Source: Clostridiaceae bacterium Marseille-Q4143 (GTDB taxonomy: Bacteria; Bacillota; Clostridia; Lachnospirales; Lachnospiraceae). Taken from it: a stretch of 64,000 nucleotides of DNA. The stretch is from contig CP073693.1 in assembly GCA_018228645.1 (NCBI GenBank), positions 62,001 through 126,000 on the forward strand. The letters are read 5' to 3'. This document shows positions 34,790 to 45,064 of the stretch, one piece after another (positions within the stretch are counted from its first letter, which is position 1; every line of letters starts with the position of its first letter). Both the position numbers and the translations under genes were made by a program. A model generated the notes under the pieces. The model saw only the letters and a program-made list of their open reading frames with translations. It did no database searches and had not been told where the DNA came from.

Positions 34790-35671
34790 ATGTCAAAATG
34801 TTGTCCCAAAGGCCAGCACTGCACCCCGGAAGAACCCTGTACCGATGTCTGCACATCTCCTCTGTGCGGAGATCCCACGCTTCTTCCTGTCTATGCACCT
34901 GTCATCTATGACGAGCTTGGCGTCAATATCTGTCAAACCCTCACGATCGACGATAACACCTTTTCCACACTGACGACTGCAGAAAAAGCATTTGTACAGG
35001 TGCTGGATATTGATTTCGGAACCACTGAAATAAGTCCGCTTAACGGACGGCCAAACTGCACTGAAATCACCCTGCAGAATCTCGCCATCACCATGCTGAT
35101 CCGACTCTACAGCTGTTCAGACCAGCTGCTTGGCACCTTCACGGGAACTTACACCTATCTTCCACCCACAACAGATCCCGGATATGATGAAGATACCAAT
35201 CCAAGTTCCGTGACCATAGAGCTTTTCACTCCTTACGGCATCTCCTACGAGATCGCCGCAGGTCCGCCGGTCACAGCCGTACCTTCCATCTCTTATCTTG
35301 GATTTACTACTGAAAACCGCACCCTCACTCAGGGGCTGAACGTCACAGCACAGCCAAAGGTTTTAAACCTCAGCATTCCTGACAGTCAGATCACGGTAGG
35401 GCTCACTCTCATTGTCAGCAACGTCGTCTACTCCCAGTATCTCATTCCTCATCAGGGCAAAGTCCATGTGCCCAAAGGAAGCCTGGAGCCGGAAGATGAC
35501 AGCCTGTGCCTGAATTTCGTCAACGGTGACCTGCTGGAGCTGGATATCAAGCCGTTGGAACTTGGCAAACCGGCCTGTGAAGAACGTCTGAAAAATGACT
35601 GCGGCTGTTCCGGCAGCGGATGCTGCTGCAAGAACCGCGGACCGCAGAATACGCCCGGAAACGGAACCTGA
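34790..35671 (+). CDS. Protein of unknown function with Cys-rich termini
   Basis: A 293-residue protein after a good AAAGGAG site. The first 26 residues carry six Cys (MSKCCPKGQHC ... CTDVCTSPLC) and the last 30 carry a second cluster (CEERLKNDCGCSGSGCCCK). The middle ~220 residues are beta-rich and Thr/Pro-rich, with no signal peptide or membrane helix. Cys-rich ends on a beta-rich core would suit a cross-linked structural protein such as a spore coat or exosporium component, or a metal-binding protein. Neither is shown. It is divergent from the coiled-coil gene at 33994. Confidence 0.7.
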   Translation: MSKCCPKGQHCTPEEPCTDVCTSPLCGDPTLLPVYAPVIYDELGVNICQTLTIDDNTFSTLTTAEKAFVQVLDIDFGTTEISPLNGRPNCTEITLQNLAITMLIRLYSCSDQLLGTFTGTYTYLPPTTDPGYDEDTNPSSVTIELFTPYGISYEIAAGPPVTAVPSISYLGFTTENRTLTQGLNVTAQPKVLNLSIPDSQITVGLTLIVSNVVYSQYLIPHQGKVHVPKGSLEPEDDSLCLNFVNGDLLELDIKPLELGKPACEERLKNDCGCSGSGCCCKNRGPQNTPGNGT

Positions 35672-35674
35672 TAT

Positions 35675-35698
35675 GCAGAGGGGAGTTTTCTCCTCTGC
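35675..35698 (+). terminator. Hairpin after the Cys-rich gene
   Basis: GCAGAGGGGAG and CTCCTCTGC pair around a TTTT loop with a one-base bulge, right after the stop codon. The U tract is poor, so termination may be partial. Confidence 0.45.
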
Positions 35699-35768
35699 CC
35701 TTCCCAATTGCCTGGGACTGTGATAAAATAATCCTAGAATTACGTGACATGAAGGAAGGAAAACTGCC

Positions 35769-37100
35769 ATGTTAAATATTTTAAAAGAACAGATTAAAGA
35801 TAAAAATGTCCTGATCCTCGGCTATGGACGGGAAGGACATTCCACTCTGCACCGGGTTCTGGAAGTGGGCGGATTTTCCTCCGTCACCGTAGCTGACAAG
35901 AATCAGGTACAGCTTCCCGCTCCTGCAAAGGCCCTTTGCGGTGAGCATTATATGGACACGCTCGATGACTATGACCTGGTCTTCAAAAGTCCTGGCGTAG
36001 TACTTTCCAAAGACCCGGAACAGTATAACTGCCGCTTCACTTCCCAGATGGAGGTCTTCTTCGAAGCCTACCGGGACCGTATCATCGGCATCACCGGAAC
36101 CAAAGGAAAAAGTACGACCACGACGCTTCTTTATCATATTTTGAAAAAATCCGGGCTCGATACCGTCCTGTCCGGCAATATCGGCATTCCTGCCTTTGAT
36201 ATTCTGGAGGAAATCCATCCTGATACCCAGCTGGTCTGTGAGTTGTCCTGCCATCAGCTGGAATACATCCATGTATCCCCCCATATCGGTGTGCTGCTGA
36301 ACATTCATGAAGAACACCTGGATCATTATGGTACCATGGAAAAATATATTCATGCCAAACAACAGATTTATCTCCATCAGCTTCCGCAGGATCTCCTGTT
36401 CTGTGGAATGGATGTGACTCCCGCAGACGGTACCTGCCGTTCCCGGATTTTCACCGTATCTGATCAGAATTTTGATGCGGATGTCCTGCTCGGCGGCACC
36501 AAAATTCATTTTGACGGCCACAGCTATCAGATTCCCTCCGATCGGATTCCGCTGCTTGGGCATCATAATCACATTGATATTGCATTCGTATACGCTATCT
36601 GTCGCACGCTGGGACTCAATGATACGCAGATTGAAAATGGTCTTATCAGCTATGAACCGTTGCCGCACCGTCTGCGCCTGGTCGGTGAGAAGAACAGTAT
36701 CCGCTTTTATGATGACTCTATCTCCACTATTTGTGATACGACCATTCAGGCATTAAAAAGCGTCTCTTCCGTCGGCTCCGTCCTCATCGGCGGCATGGAC
36801 CGGGGCATCGATTATCAGGATCTGATCTCCTACCTGTCCATTGACCCGGTACCCCATATTATTCTTATGGCTGCCACCGGAAAAAGGATTTATGAAGAGA
36901 TTCATGCTTCCTACCCGGATTTCCATCAGCCGGAACGGCTTCATCTGGTGGATACGCTGGAAGAAGCGGTTGCATTTGCAAAAGAAGTGACTCCTGCAGG
37001 TTACGCGTGCGTCCTGTCACCGGCCGCTGCCAGCTATGGTATTTTTAAGAATTTTGAAGAACGAGGAGACGTATTTACAAAACTGGCGTTAGAAAAGTAA
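35769..37100 (+). CDS. murD: UDP-N-acetylmuramoyl-L-alanine--D-glutamate ligase
   Basis: A 443-residue cytoplasmic Mur ligase that adds D-glutamate to UDP-MurNAc-L-Ala in peptidoglycan synthesis. It has the N-terminal UMAG-binding Rossmann start VLILGYGREGHST and the ATP loop GITGTKGKSTTTTLL. The catalytic region NIHEEHLDHYGTMEKYIHAK and the C-terminal DDSISTICDTTIQAL segment follow. It stands outside a dcw cluster. The stop lies 5 bases from the stop of the convergent glpK gene. Confidence 0.93.
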   Translation: MLNILKEQIKDKNVLILGYGREGHSTLHRVLEVGGFSSVTVADKNQVQLPAPAKALCGEHYMDTLDDYDLVFKSPGVVLSKDPEQYNCRFTSQMEVFFEAYRDRIIGITGTKGKSTTTTLLYHILKKSGLDTVLSGNIGIPAFDILEEIHPDTQLVCELSCHQLEYIHVSPHIGVLLNIHEEHLDHYGTMEKYIHAKQQIYLHQLPQDLLFCGMDVTPADGTCRSRIFTVSDQNFDADVLLGGTKIHFDGHSYQIPSDRIPLLGHHNHIDIAFVYAICRTLGLNDTQIENGLISYEPLPHRLRLVGEKNSIRFYDDSISTICDTTIQALKSVSSVGSVLIGGMDRGIDYQDLISYLSIDPVPHIILMAATGKRIYEEIHASYPDFHQPERLHLVDTLEEAVAFAKEVTPAGYACVLSPAAASYGIFKNFEERGDVFTKLALEK

Positions 37101-37105
37101 TTCAT

Positions 37106-38620
<1,515 letters not shown>

Positions 38621-38631
38621 TCAAGTCCATT

Positions 38632-39219
38632 TTATTTTGCCAGATCCGCAATGAGATCTGCGCAGCCCTCAATTCCAAACTCACCGCTGTCCAGGCAGAG
38701 ATGATAATTCTGTGCTGCTCCCCATTCCCGGTCTGTATAATACCGATAATTTACACGACGCTTCTTATCCTTATCTGCCAGACGCTTTTCCGGTTTGTCT
38801 GCAGTCTCTCCATAAAGTTTCACGATTCGCTCTACTTTCTTTTCCATGGATGCATGGATAAATACATTCAGACAGTCTGTCCGTTTACGTAAGATATAGT
38901 CTGCACACCGTCCGACAATCACGCAGGGCTCTTTTTCTGCCAGATCCAGAATCAGCTTTCTCTGCTGCATCCAGATCTTATCCTGCATGGAAATTCCATT
39001 GGCATCTCTTCCAAGAAAAGAATAAGAAAATACGTTGGTTCCCGGTGCATGCTCGCCGTATTCCTCAATAAACTTTTGAGAAAATCCGGTCTCCTCCGCG
39101 ATCTTCTCAATCAGTTCCTTGTCATAGAAAGCGATCCCGAGTTTTTCTGCCACCATCTTACCAATGGTTCTTCCACCGCTTCCAAACTCACGGCTAATTG
39201 TGATAATACGTTTACTCAT
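38632..39219 (-). CDS. Cytidylate kinase-like family protein
   Basis: A 195-residue P-loop kinase of the Cytidylate_kin2 type, beginning RIITISREFGSGGRTIGKMV. It has the later segments FYDKELIEKIAEETG, CVIVGRCADYILRK and VNYRYYTDREWG. These proteins resemble Cmk but lack the full CMP-binding set, and their substrate is not established. It is encoded just upstream of glpK on the same strand. Confidence 0.88.
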   Translation of the reverse strand: MSKRIITISREFGSGGRTIGKMVAEKLGIAFYDKELIEKIAEETGFSQKFIEEYGEHAPGTNVFSYSFLGRDANGISMQDKIWMQQRKLILDLAEKEPCVIVGRCADYILRKRTDCLNVFIHASMEKKVERIVKLYGETADKPEKRLADKDKKRRVNYRYYTDREWGAAQNYHLCLDSGEFGIEGCADLIADLAK

Positions 39220-39382
39220 AGAAACACCTCCTTTTTCTTTTGTATATTATATCATATTTTTTCCAACTTTGTAAAATAAGTTTTGTGCATAATGTCTCCT
39301 TTTTATTGCTTTTCTTTTTTCTCCGGCTGTGCTAAGATAGATCATATGTTCGAAAACTACAATGACAGACTGGAGACATTTT

Positions 39383-40384
39383 ATGAGCAGAAAGAAACAT
39401 TATTACCGCAAAAAACGAAGAAAACGGACTGTCCCGGTGCTCCTCGCACTGGTTGTGCTGATCCTTGGTATTGCCGGATATGGAAATGGTCAGGCTGATT
39501 CCATATCATCCGCACTGAACACCATCCTTACCGCCGCTTCTGACCTTGCCTCCGGTGCAGAGATACAGACTGCCTACGCACCTTCGGACGTTACAGAAGA
39601 TCTGACCGTTCATTTTCTCGACATTGGTCAGGGTGACTGTACCCTTCTGACCCAGGACGGACACGCCATGCTGATCGACGCCGGAGACAATGACCAGGGT
39701 ACAAAAGTACAGTCCTATCTGGAATATCTTGGTATTTCTTCTCTTGACTATCTGGTGCTGACACATCCTGACGCAGATCATATTGGCGGTGCAGATGTGG
39801 TAATCTATAAATTTGACTGCAATACTATTCTCATGCCGGAACGAAAAGCCGATACCAGAACTTATGACGATGTCATTCAGGCTATGAAATCCAAGAATTA
39901 CACAGCTATTCACCCGGAAGTGGGTGACAATTATGCCTTTGGAGAATCTTCCTTTACGATTCTCTCTCCTGCAAGAAATTATGAAGACAGCAATGACTGT
40001 TCTATTGTCCTGCGCCTGACCCACGGCAGCAATACCTTCCTCTTTACAGGAGATGCTGAGGAAGAAGCCGAAAATGATATGCTCGCTTCCGGCATGAACC
40101 TGTCTGCGGATGTGCTGAAAGTCGGTCATCACGGAAGCCACACTTCCACCAGTGATGCATTTCTTGATGCAGTCTCTCCCACCTATGCCGTCATCAGCTG
40201 CGAAACCGGCAATTCCTACGGACATCCCCATGCAGAGACTCTGAACAAACTTCGCGCGGCAGGTGTGCAGCTTTTCCGTACCGACGACCAGGGTACCATT
40301 ACCGTCACCTCCGATGGTTCCACCCTCACCTGGAATACCAGCCCCTCCGATGACTGGGTATCCGGTTCCGGAAGGACGAAGTAA
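39383..40384 (+). CDS. ComEC/Rec2-like metallo-beta-lactamase-fold protein, membrane-anchored
   Basis: A 333-residue protein with a basic N-terminus (MSRKKHYYRKKRRKR), one membrane helix, then a metallo-hydrolase domain from about residue 70: VHFLDIGQGDCTLL, THPDADHIGG (metal ligands), LFTGDAEEEAE and KVGHHGSHTSTS. This matches the C-terminal domain of ComEC, without the channel part. Outside the membrane it may cut DNA or another phosphodiester. The ATG at 39383 has GGAG 7 bases upstream; the ATG at 39362 does not. Confidence 0.9.
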   Translation: MSRKKHYYRKKRRKRTVPVLLALVVLILGIAGYGNGQADSISSALNTILTAASDLASGAEIQTAYAPSDVTEDLTVHFLDIGQGDCTLLTQDGHAMLIDAGDNDQGTKVQSYLEYLGISSLDYLVLTHPDADHIGGADVVIYKFDCNTILMPERKADTRTYDDVIQAMKSKNYTAIHPEVGDNYAFGESSFTILSPARNYEDSNDCSIVLRLTHGSNTFLFTGDAEEEAENDMLASGMNLSADVLKVGHHGSHTSTSDAFLDAVSPTYAVISCETGNSYGHPHAETLNKLRAAGVQLFRTDDQGTITVTSDGSTLTWNTSPSDDWVSGSGRTK

Positions 40385-40425
40385 ACCGCCGACTAAAAAT
40401 TTTTCTGTTTTTTCCACGCGGACTA

Positions 40426-40454
40426 TTGTATTTACTTCAGAGATATGATATAGT
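40426..40454 (+). promoter_or_regulatory. Promoter of the glycine-riboswitch/symporter transcript
   Basis: TTGTAT (40426-40431) and TATAGT (40449-40454) are 17 bases apart. Transcription would start just before the riboswitch. Confidence 0.6.
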
Positions 40455-40464
40455 CTTCTACGTC

Positions 40465-40576
40465 TTGTCGGGCCGGACACCCGACAGGCACTCTGGAGAG
40501 TCTCGATGGACGAGCGCCGAAGGTGTACAGCGGAAACCTATTTTCCGCCAATCTCTCAGGCAAAAGGACAGGGCAT
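40465..40576 (+). promoter_or_regulatory. Glycine riboswitch, single-aptamer type
   Basis: The aptamer core is clear: CTCTGGAGAG (40491-40500), GCGCCGAAGG (40514-40523) and ATCTCTCAGGCAAAAGGACA (40551-40570). Only one aptamer is present. A separate hairpin TTGTCGGG/CCCGACAGG (40465-40488) lies 5' of it, in the position of the ghost aptamer of type-2 singlets. A terminator follows at 40607, so the riboswitch probably acts on transcription of the symporter gene, usually turning it on when glycine is high. Confidence 0.93.
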
Positions 40577-40606
40577 ATTTTACATGCAGATTGTTCTACT
40601 CTTTGG

Positions 40607-40636
40607 AGGGCTGATAGTTTATCAGCTCTTATTTTT
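40607..40636 (+). terminator. Glycine-riboswitch expression-platform terminator
   Basis: AGGGCTGATA pairs with TATCAGCTCT around a GTT loop and is followed by TATTTTT, between the aptamer and the symporter ribosome binding site. Confidence 0.8.
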
Positions 40637-40672
40637 ATGTTCAAGCATATAACGAGTAGGAGGAACTAAGAA

Positions 40673-42028
40673 ATGGAATCACTGTTACAACTGGTGGACA
40701 ACGCAAATGGATTTTTATGGAATGTGGTACTGATCGTACTATTATGTGGTACGGGTATCTTCTACACCATAAAACTCAAGTTCATTCAGGTAAGAAAATT
40801 TGGAGAGGGCTTCAAGCTTCTCTTTGGCAACCTTGGTCACAAGGGTGAGAAGAAAGCGGGCGAAATGACCCCCTTCCAGTCTGTTGCAACCGCAATTGCC
40901 GCTCAGGTAGGTACCGGTAATCTGGCCGGTGCTGCAACTGCACTTTTCGGCGGCGGCCCCGGAGCCATCTTCTGGATGTGGCTCAGCGCGTTCTTCGGAA
41001 TGGCTACTATCTATGCCGAGGCTACCCTTGCACAGGAATATAAAGTTGTAAAACACGGAGAGGTAACCGGAGGTCCGGTTTACTATATCCACGCAGCATT
41101 TAAAGGAACCTTTGGTAAAGTTCTGGGAGGCCTGTTCTCTGTATTTATCATCCTGGCCCTTGGCTTTATGGGAAATATGGTGCAGTCCAATTCCATCGGC
41201 GCTGCCTTCTCTGAAGTATTCGCATCCAGAAATATTAACGTACCGTCGGTAGCTGTGGGCGTTATCCTTGCCGTGTTTGCAGCCTTCATTTTCATCGGCG
41301 GAACCGATCGTCTGGCAGCTGTTGTTGAAAAACTGGTACCCTTCATGGCCTGCATCTATATCATCGGCAGCCTGATTGTAATCGGATGCAACTTCACCAT
41401 GATCCCGGAAGCATTCCGCCAGATTCTGGTAGGCGCATTCCAGCCGTCTGCTATCATGGGTGGTGCCGCAGGTATCACTGTAAGAGAAGCGATCCGCTAT
41501 GGTGTTGCAAGAGGACTCTTCTCCAATGAAGCGGGTATGGGTTCCACTCCCCATGCACATGCACGTGCAACCGCTGAGAATCCGCATCAGCAAGGTCTGA
41601 CTGCTATGATCAGCGTTTTCATTGATACTTTTATTATCCTGAACCTTACCGTCTTCTCCGTTCTGACCACCGGCGCTATGAGCAGCGGAAAGAACGGCAC
41701 CGCACTGACCCAGTATGCATTTTCTACCGTATTCGGAAGCTTCGGTGATATTTTCATTGCTGTCTGCCTTCTGTTTTTTGCTTTCTCCACCATTCTGGGC
41801 TGGCATTTCTTCGGTGCTATCAATGTAAAGCATCTCTTCGGTGTAAAAGCGACAAAAATCTATTCACTGATTGTTGTCATCTTCATCATCGTTGGTTCTA
41901 CACTGAAAGTAGACCTGGTATGGTCCCTGGCTGATTTCTTTAACGGACTGATGGTTATCCCGAATGCACTGGCACTGCTTGCTTTGAGCGGAGTTGTTGC
42001 AAAGATCTGTAAAACCTACAGTAAATAA
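40673..42028 (+). CDS. Sodium:alanine/glycine symporter (AGCS family)
   Basis: A 451-residue membrane protein with about 11 helices. AGCS motifs include TIKLKFIQVRKF, TPFQSVATAIAAQVGTGNLAGAA, GGGPGAIFWMWLSAFFGMAT and FSNEAGMGSTPHAHA. It imports alanine or glycine with Na+. The glycine riboswitch in its leader points to glycine as the relevant substrate. An AGGAGGA site precedes the ATG. A separate promoter for the S1 gene begins right after its stop. Confidence 0.95.
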   Translation: MESLLQLVDNANGFLWNVVLIVLLCGTGIFYTIKLKFIQVRKFGEGFKLLFGNLGHKGEKKAGEMTPFQSVATAIAAQVGTGNLAGAATALFGGGPGAIFWMWLSAFFGMATIYAEATLAQEYKVVKHGEVTGGPVYYIHAAFKGTFGKVLGGLFSVFIILALGFMGNMVQSNSIGAAFSEVFASRNINVPSVAVGVILAVFAAFIFIGGTDRLAAVVEKLVPFMACIYIIGSLIVIGCNFTMIPEAFRQILVGAFQPSAIMGGAAGITVREAIRYGVARGLFSNEAGMGSTPHAHARATAENPHQQGLTAMISVFIDTFIILNLTVFSVLTTGAMSSGKNGTALTQYAFSTVFGSFGDIFIAVCLLFFAFSTILGWHFFGAINVKHLFGVKATKIYSLIVVIFIIVGSTLKVDLVWSLADFFNGLMVIPNALALLALSGVVAKICKTYSK

Positions 42029-42057
42029 TTGATTTTACCGACGAATTCCCATATAAT
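42029..42057 (+). promoter_or_regulatory. Promoter of the S1-domain gene
   Basis: TTGATT (42029-42034) and TATAAT (42052-42057) are 17 bases apart, 43 bases before the ATG. Confidence 0.7.
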
Positions 42058-42099
42058 AGGAACATATGGACTTAAATCTTTACGGGAGGTATTTACACA

Positions 42100-42825
42100 A
42101 TGGAAGAAGAAAAGAAAACCATGGATGACTTTGCAGAGGAGCTGGAAGCATCCTACAAAGCTGCTGAGGAGGCTGCTCCGGAAGCAGACGACGAAGCAGA
42201 TCCGGTATGGGCAGAGTTAAAACAGCAGATGGATGACAAAACCGTCCTGACTGTTAAAATCGGCGGCGTGGTAAACGGCGGTGTTATCGCATATGTAGAG
42301 GGTATCCGCGGATTTATCCCGGCATCCCGTCTTTCTCTGGAGCATGTAGACGACCTGAATGAATGGCTGAACAAAAAAGTACGCGTTCGCGTCATCACAG
42401 TAGATCCTGAGAAAAAACGTCTGGTTCTCTCCGCAAGAGAGATTTTGAGAGCAGAAGCAAGAGCCGCAGAAGACGAGAAAAAGAAAGCTGCTTTTGAGCA
42501 GGTACATGTAGGTGACGTCATGGACGGCACCGTAGAGACTCTGAAAGATTATGGCGCATTTGTCCGCCTGTCCAACGGTCTCTCCGGTCTGGTTCACGTA
42601 TCCCAGATCTCTGACAAACGCGTGGTAAGCCCTGACAAAGTACTCAAAGAAGGTCAGGAAGTAAAAGTGAAAGTTACCGCTATCAAAGACGGTAAGCTTT
42701 CCCTCAGTATGAAAGCACTTCTGGAAAGTGCCCAGGAAGAGGAAGCTAACGAGCATTATGAGATTCCGAAGTCTGAGAATATTGCTACCAGTCTTGGTTC
42801 TCTTCTGAAAAATATTAAGCTGTAA
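42100..42825 (+). CDS. S1 RNA-binding domain protein
   Basis: A 241-residue protein with an acidic N-terminus and two S1 (OB-fold) domains. The first is at ~45-115 (VLTVKIGGVVNGGVIAYVEG, FIPASRLS). The second is at ~140-210 (VGDVMDGTVETLKDYGAFVRL, LVHVSQIS). It has fewer domains than ribosomal protein S1 and resembles short S1-like proteins of Firmicutes such as YugI/Tex-associated or RpsA-like proteins, which bind mRNA. A GGGAGG site precedes the ATG. Confidence 0.88.
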   Translation: MEEEKKTMDDFAEELEASYKAAEEAAPEADDEADPVWAELKQQMDDKTVLTVKIGGVVNGGVIAYVEGIRGFIPASRLSLEHVDDLNEWLNKKVRVRVITVDPEKKRLVLSAREILRAEARAAEDEKKKAAFEQVHVGDVMDGTVETLKDYGAFVRLSNGLSGLVHVSQISDKRVVSPDKVLKEGQEVKVKVTAIKDGKLSLSMKALLESAQEEEANEHYEIPKSENIATSLGSLLKNIKL

Positions 42826-42843
42826 GCCATTCTACGGCATAAA

Positions 42844-42899
42844 ACCGACAACCGGCAAACTGTGAGAGGAACGTCCACAGGTTGTCGGTTGTCTTTTTT
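42844..42899 (+). terminator. Rho-independent terminator after the S1 gene
   Basis: ACCGACAACC (42844-42853) and GGTTGTCGGT (42880-42889) form a 10-bp stem, followed by TGTCTTTTTT. The loop is 26 bases. The same stem has a short TTT tail on the other strand and may help end the oleate hydratase transcript. Confidence 0.8.
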
Positions 42900-42922
42900 A
42901 CGTAACGGCTAAAATTCTATTT

Positions 42923-44872
42923 CTAGATCATGCCGTCTTTCAGAACACCATGATCGCGTAATAATTTCCCGATAATAGTTTTATCTGCTTTCTTTAACAA
43001 TGGTTTTTTCAGCATTTCCAGTGGTTTAGGCAGCGGCATCTCCAATGGGGATTTACCATCCATGAGTTTTACGGTGCTGTCCAACAGTTCCCTTACGTCA
43101 TAGACACTGCCCCATACCTCCGGAACACCACGATCCACACCACAGAGACCATAGACCGCCTCCATAGCTGTCCGCACAGAATATTCCGTGGTGAAAATGG
43201 TATCTCGCGGGGTTTCAGCAAACTGTCCTAAGAAGGCTGCGTTGACACAGCCATCCGGAATGACATCCGGCCGATCTCCGGCGCTTCTCGGCATAAAGAA
43301 TGCCGTAATATAAGGCATCATGGTCGGTGTACAGTTCGCATGATGTTCTGCCAGTTCCGGGATTTCTTCTACCGGGATGCCCAGATGATAGAGCCATTCT
43401 TCCGTAATTTCCTTACCCGTACACTCTTTCATAGGTTTCTTCACATAATTGCCCGGTACGTCTGTAAAGAGGCTGTAAACCCATACACAGATCTCATCTT
43501 TCTTCTGCCCTTTGAACTGTCCCTGCCGGTTGATCGTCCAGCTTAAGAGCCAGCTGGAATCTCTGCAGCTGACAATACCACCGGTCACGACTTTTCCTGT
43601 TCTCGGATCACGTTTGCAGATCTTTGTGATATAGGAAATGATTTTCTCATTGGAAGTGGTCACTGTGGCGGATTCCCAGTTAGTCTTTTCAATATTGGAG
43701 CAGAATTTCTCCGGATGTCCAAATGCCGGATCCTGACGGGCAATATTTTTCCAGAGAGACCAGCATCCGCTGTTTCTAACTTCCGCATCTCCTGTCGGGG
43801 CATGATTCTGATCGCCGTAAATCGTTCCTTCTGTACAGCTTCCATTGGTAATAAATACAAAATCATCTTCTGTCAGAGGGATTTCCTGTACCTCGCCATG
43901 CACCTTGCATTCAATGGCTCTGGCTGTCTTCTTCTCGCCCTCCATCTCAAAACGGACATTGGTCACTTCCGTTCCGAACTGAAACTGCACACCTGCCTCT
44001 TCCAGATATTTCTGCATAGGAAGAATGAGAGATTCATACTGATTATACCTGGTAAATTTCAATGCAGAAAAATCCGGCAGTCCACCGATATGGTGAATAA
44101 ATCTCTGGAAATATCGCTTCATCTCTAAGGCACTGTGCCAGTTTTCAAATGCAAACATCGTACGCCAGTAGAGCCAGAAATCCGAACGAAATACTTCGTC
44201 ATCAAAGACATCCTCAATCGTCTTATCATAGAGATCTTCGTCTTTCATAAAGAACAGTTTCATGATCTCCATGCTGCCCTTCTGACTCAGACGGAATTTG
44301 CCATCGGTATGGGCATCTTCTCCACGGTTCACTGTTGCACGGCACAGAGAATAGTTAGGATCATGTTTGTTCAGCCAATAATATTCATCCAGCACCGATG
44401 CATCCGGTACTTCCAGAGACGGAATACTTCGGAACAGGTCCCACAGACATTCAAAATGATCCTCCATCTCGCGGCCGCCACGCATGACATAGCCCCTGGA
44501 AGGGTCGTTAATACCGTCACATGCACCTCCCGCAATGTCCATGGCCTCTAATATATGAATATTTTCTCCCGGCATTCTGGCATCTCTTACCAGAAAACAG
44601 GCTGCTGCTAATGAAGCCAAACCACTTCCAACCAGGTATGCAGATTTTCCTTCAATACCTTCCGGCTTCTCCGGCCGCGCAAAAGCCTCATAGTTTCCGC
44701 TGGAATAATAGATCCCCTTGCTATTCTTCGCCTGTTTTCCGCGCTCCGTATTCCGATAATTACTCTCTTTAAGCGTCTTAGACTTCTTCTTTCTGCCTGC
44801 CACGACAGCCGCAGCTCCTGCCCCTACAGCCAGCGCAGATGCCATTCCCACTTTCCACTTTGATTTTCCCAT
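42923..44872 (-). CDS. ohyA: Oleate hydratase (MCRA family) with N-terminal hydrophobic segment
   Basis: A 649-residue FAD enzyme that adds water to the cis-9 double bond of unsaturated fatty acids, giving 10-hydroxy fatty acids. The FAD loop is YLVGSGLASLAAACFLVRD near residue 80. Family segments include LEAMDIAGGACDG, YVMRGGREMEDHFECLWDLF, GLPDFSALKFTRYNQYESLI and AAFLGQFAETPRDTIFTTEYSVRTAMEA. Before the enzyme lie ~60 residues with a hydrophobic Ala/Gly/Val stretch (MASALAVGAGAAAVVAG) and a basic patch, not usual for the family; it may tether the enzyme to the membrane. The ATG at 44872 is preferred over 44908 (AAAGG upstream). Confidence 0.94.
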   Translation of the reverse strand: MGKSKWKVGMASALAVGAGAAAVVAGRKKKSKTLKESNYRNTERGKQAKNSKGIYYSSGNYEAFARPEKPEGIEGKSAYLVGSGLASLAAACFLVRDARMPGENIHILEAMDIAGGACDGINDPSRGYVMRGGREMEDHFECLWDLFRSIPSLEVPDASVLDEYYWLNKHDPNYSLCRATVNRGEDAHTDGKFRLSQKGSMEIMKLFFMKDEDLYDKTIEDVFDDEVFRSDFWLYWRTMFAFENWHSALEMKRYFQRFIHHIGGLPDFSALKFTRYNQYESLILPMQKYLEEAGVQFQFGTEVTNVRFEMEGEKKTARAIECKVHGEVQEIPLTEDDFVFITNGSCTEGTIYGDQNHAPTGDAEVRNSGCWSLWKNIARQDPAFGHPEKFCSNIEKTNWESATVTTSNEKIISYITKICKRDPRTGKVVTGGIVSCRDSSWLLSWTINRQGQFKGQKKDEICVWVYSLFTDVPGNYVKKPMKECTGKEITEEWLYHLGIPVEEIPELAEHHANCTPTMMPYITAFFMPRSAGDRPDVIPDGCVNAAFLGQFAETPRDTIFTTEYSVRTAMEAVYGLCGVDRGVPEVWGSVYDVRELLDSTVKLMDGKSPLEMPLPKPLEMLKKPLLKKADKTIIGKLLRDHGVLKDGMI

Positions 44873-44902
44873 ATTTTCTTTGCCTTTCTTTTTATTACTA
44901 TT

Positions 44903-44929
44903 TAACATAGTATCAAATACTACATGTTA
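44903..44929. promoter_or_regulatory. Inverted repeat, candidate operator of the oleate hydratase gene
   Basis: TAACAT-AGTAT (44903-44913) and ATACT-ATGTTA (44917-44929, with a two-base bulge) form an imperfect palindrome centred just downstream of the predicted -10 box. This is a typical repressor site position, for example for a fatty-acid-sensing TetR or FabT-like protein. It could instead form an mRNA hairpin. Confidence 0.5.
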
Positions 44930-44938
44930 TATGTTTCG

Positions 44939-44967
44939 ATAATAAAACTATTATTCTGATTTGTCAA
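44939..44967 (-). promoter_or_regulatory. Promoter of the oleate hydratase gene
   Basis: A perfect -35 TTGACA (44962-44967) and -10 TATTAT (44939-44944) are 17 bases apart on the minus strand. Confidence 0.75.
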
Positions 44968-45001
44968 TGCTTTTATTATTTCCGAAAGGTAAAAAGTTTA
45001 T

Positions 45002-45041
45002 AAAAAAAGAGACACGAAAACCAATCGTTTCCATGTCCCTT
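45002..45041 (-). terminator. Rho-independent terminator of the rpsB-tsf operon
   Basis: On the minus strand GGGACATGGAAAC pairs imperfectly with GGTTTTCGTGTCTC and is followed by seven T, 24 bases after the tsf stop. Confidence 0.75.
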
Positions 45042-45064
45042 TATCAGCGTTATTTACAAACGAC

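Noticed and set aside
35781..36668. 295-codon frame on the minus strand
   Set aside because: It is fully antisense to murD, which has all family motifs; no promoter or ribosome binding site was seen for it.
39506..40480. 324-codon frame on the minus strand
   Set aside because: Antisense to the ComEC-like gene and the start of the glycine riboswitch; the composition is that of a shadow frame.
40742..41833. 363-codon frame on the minus strand
   Set aside because: Fully inside and antisense to the well-supported AGCS symporter gene.
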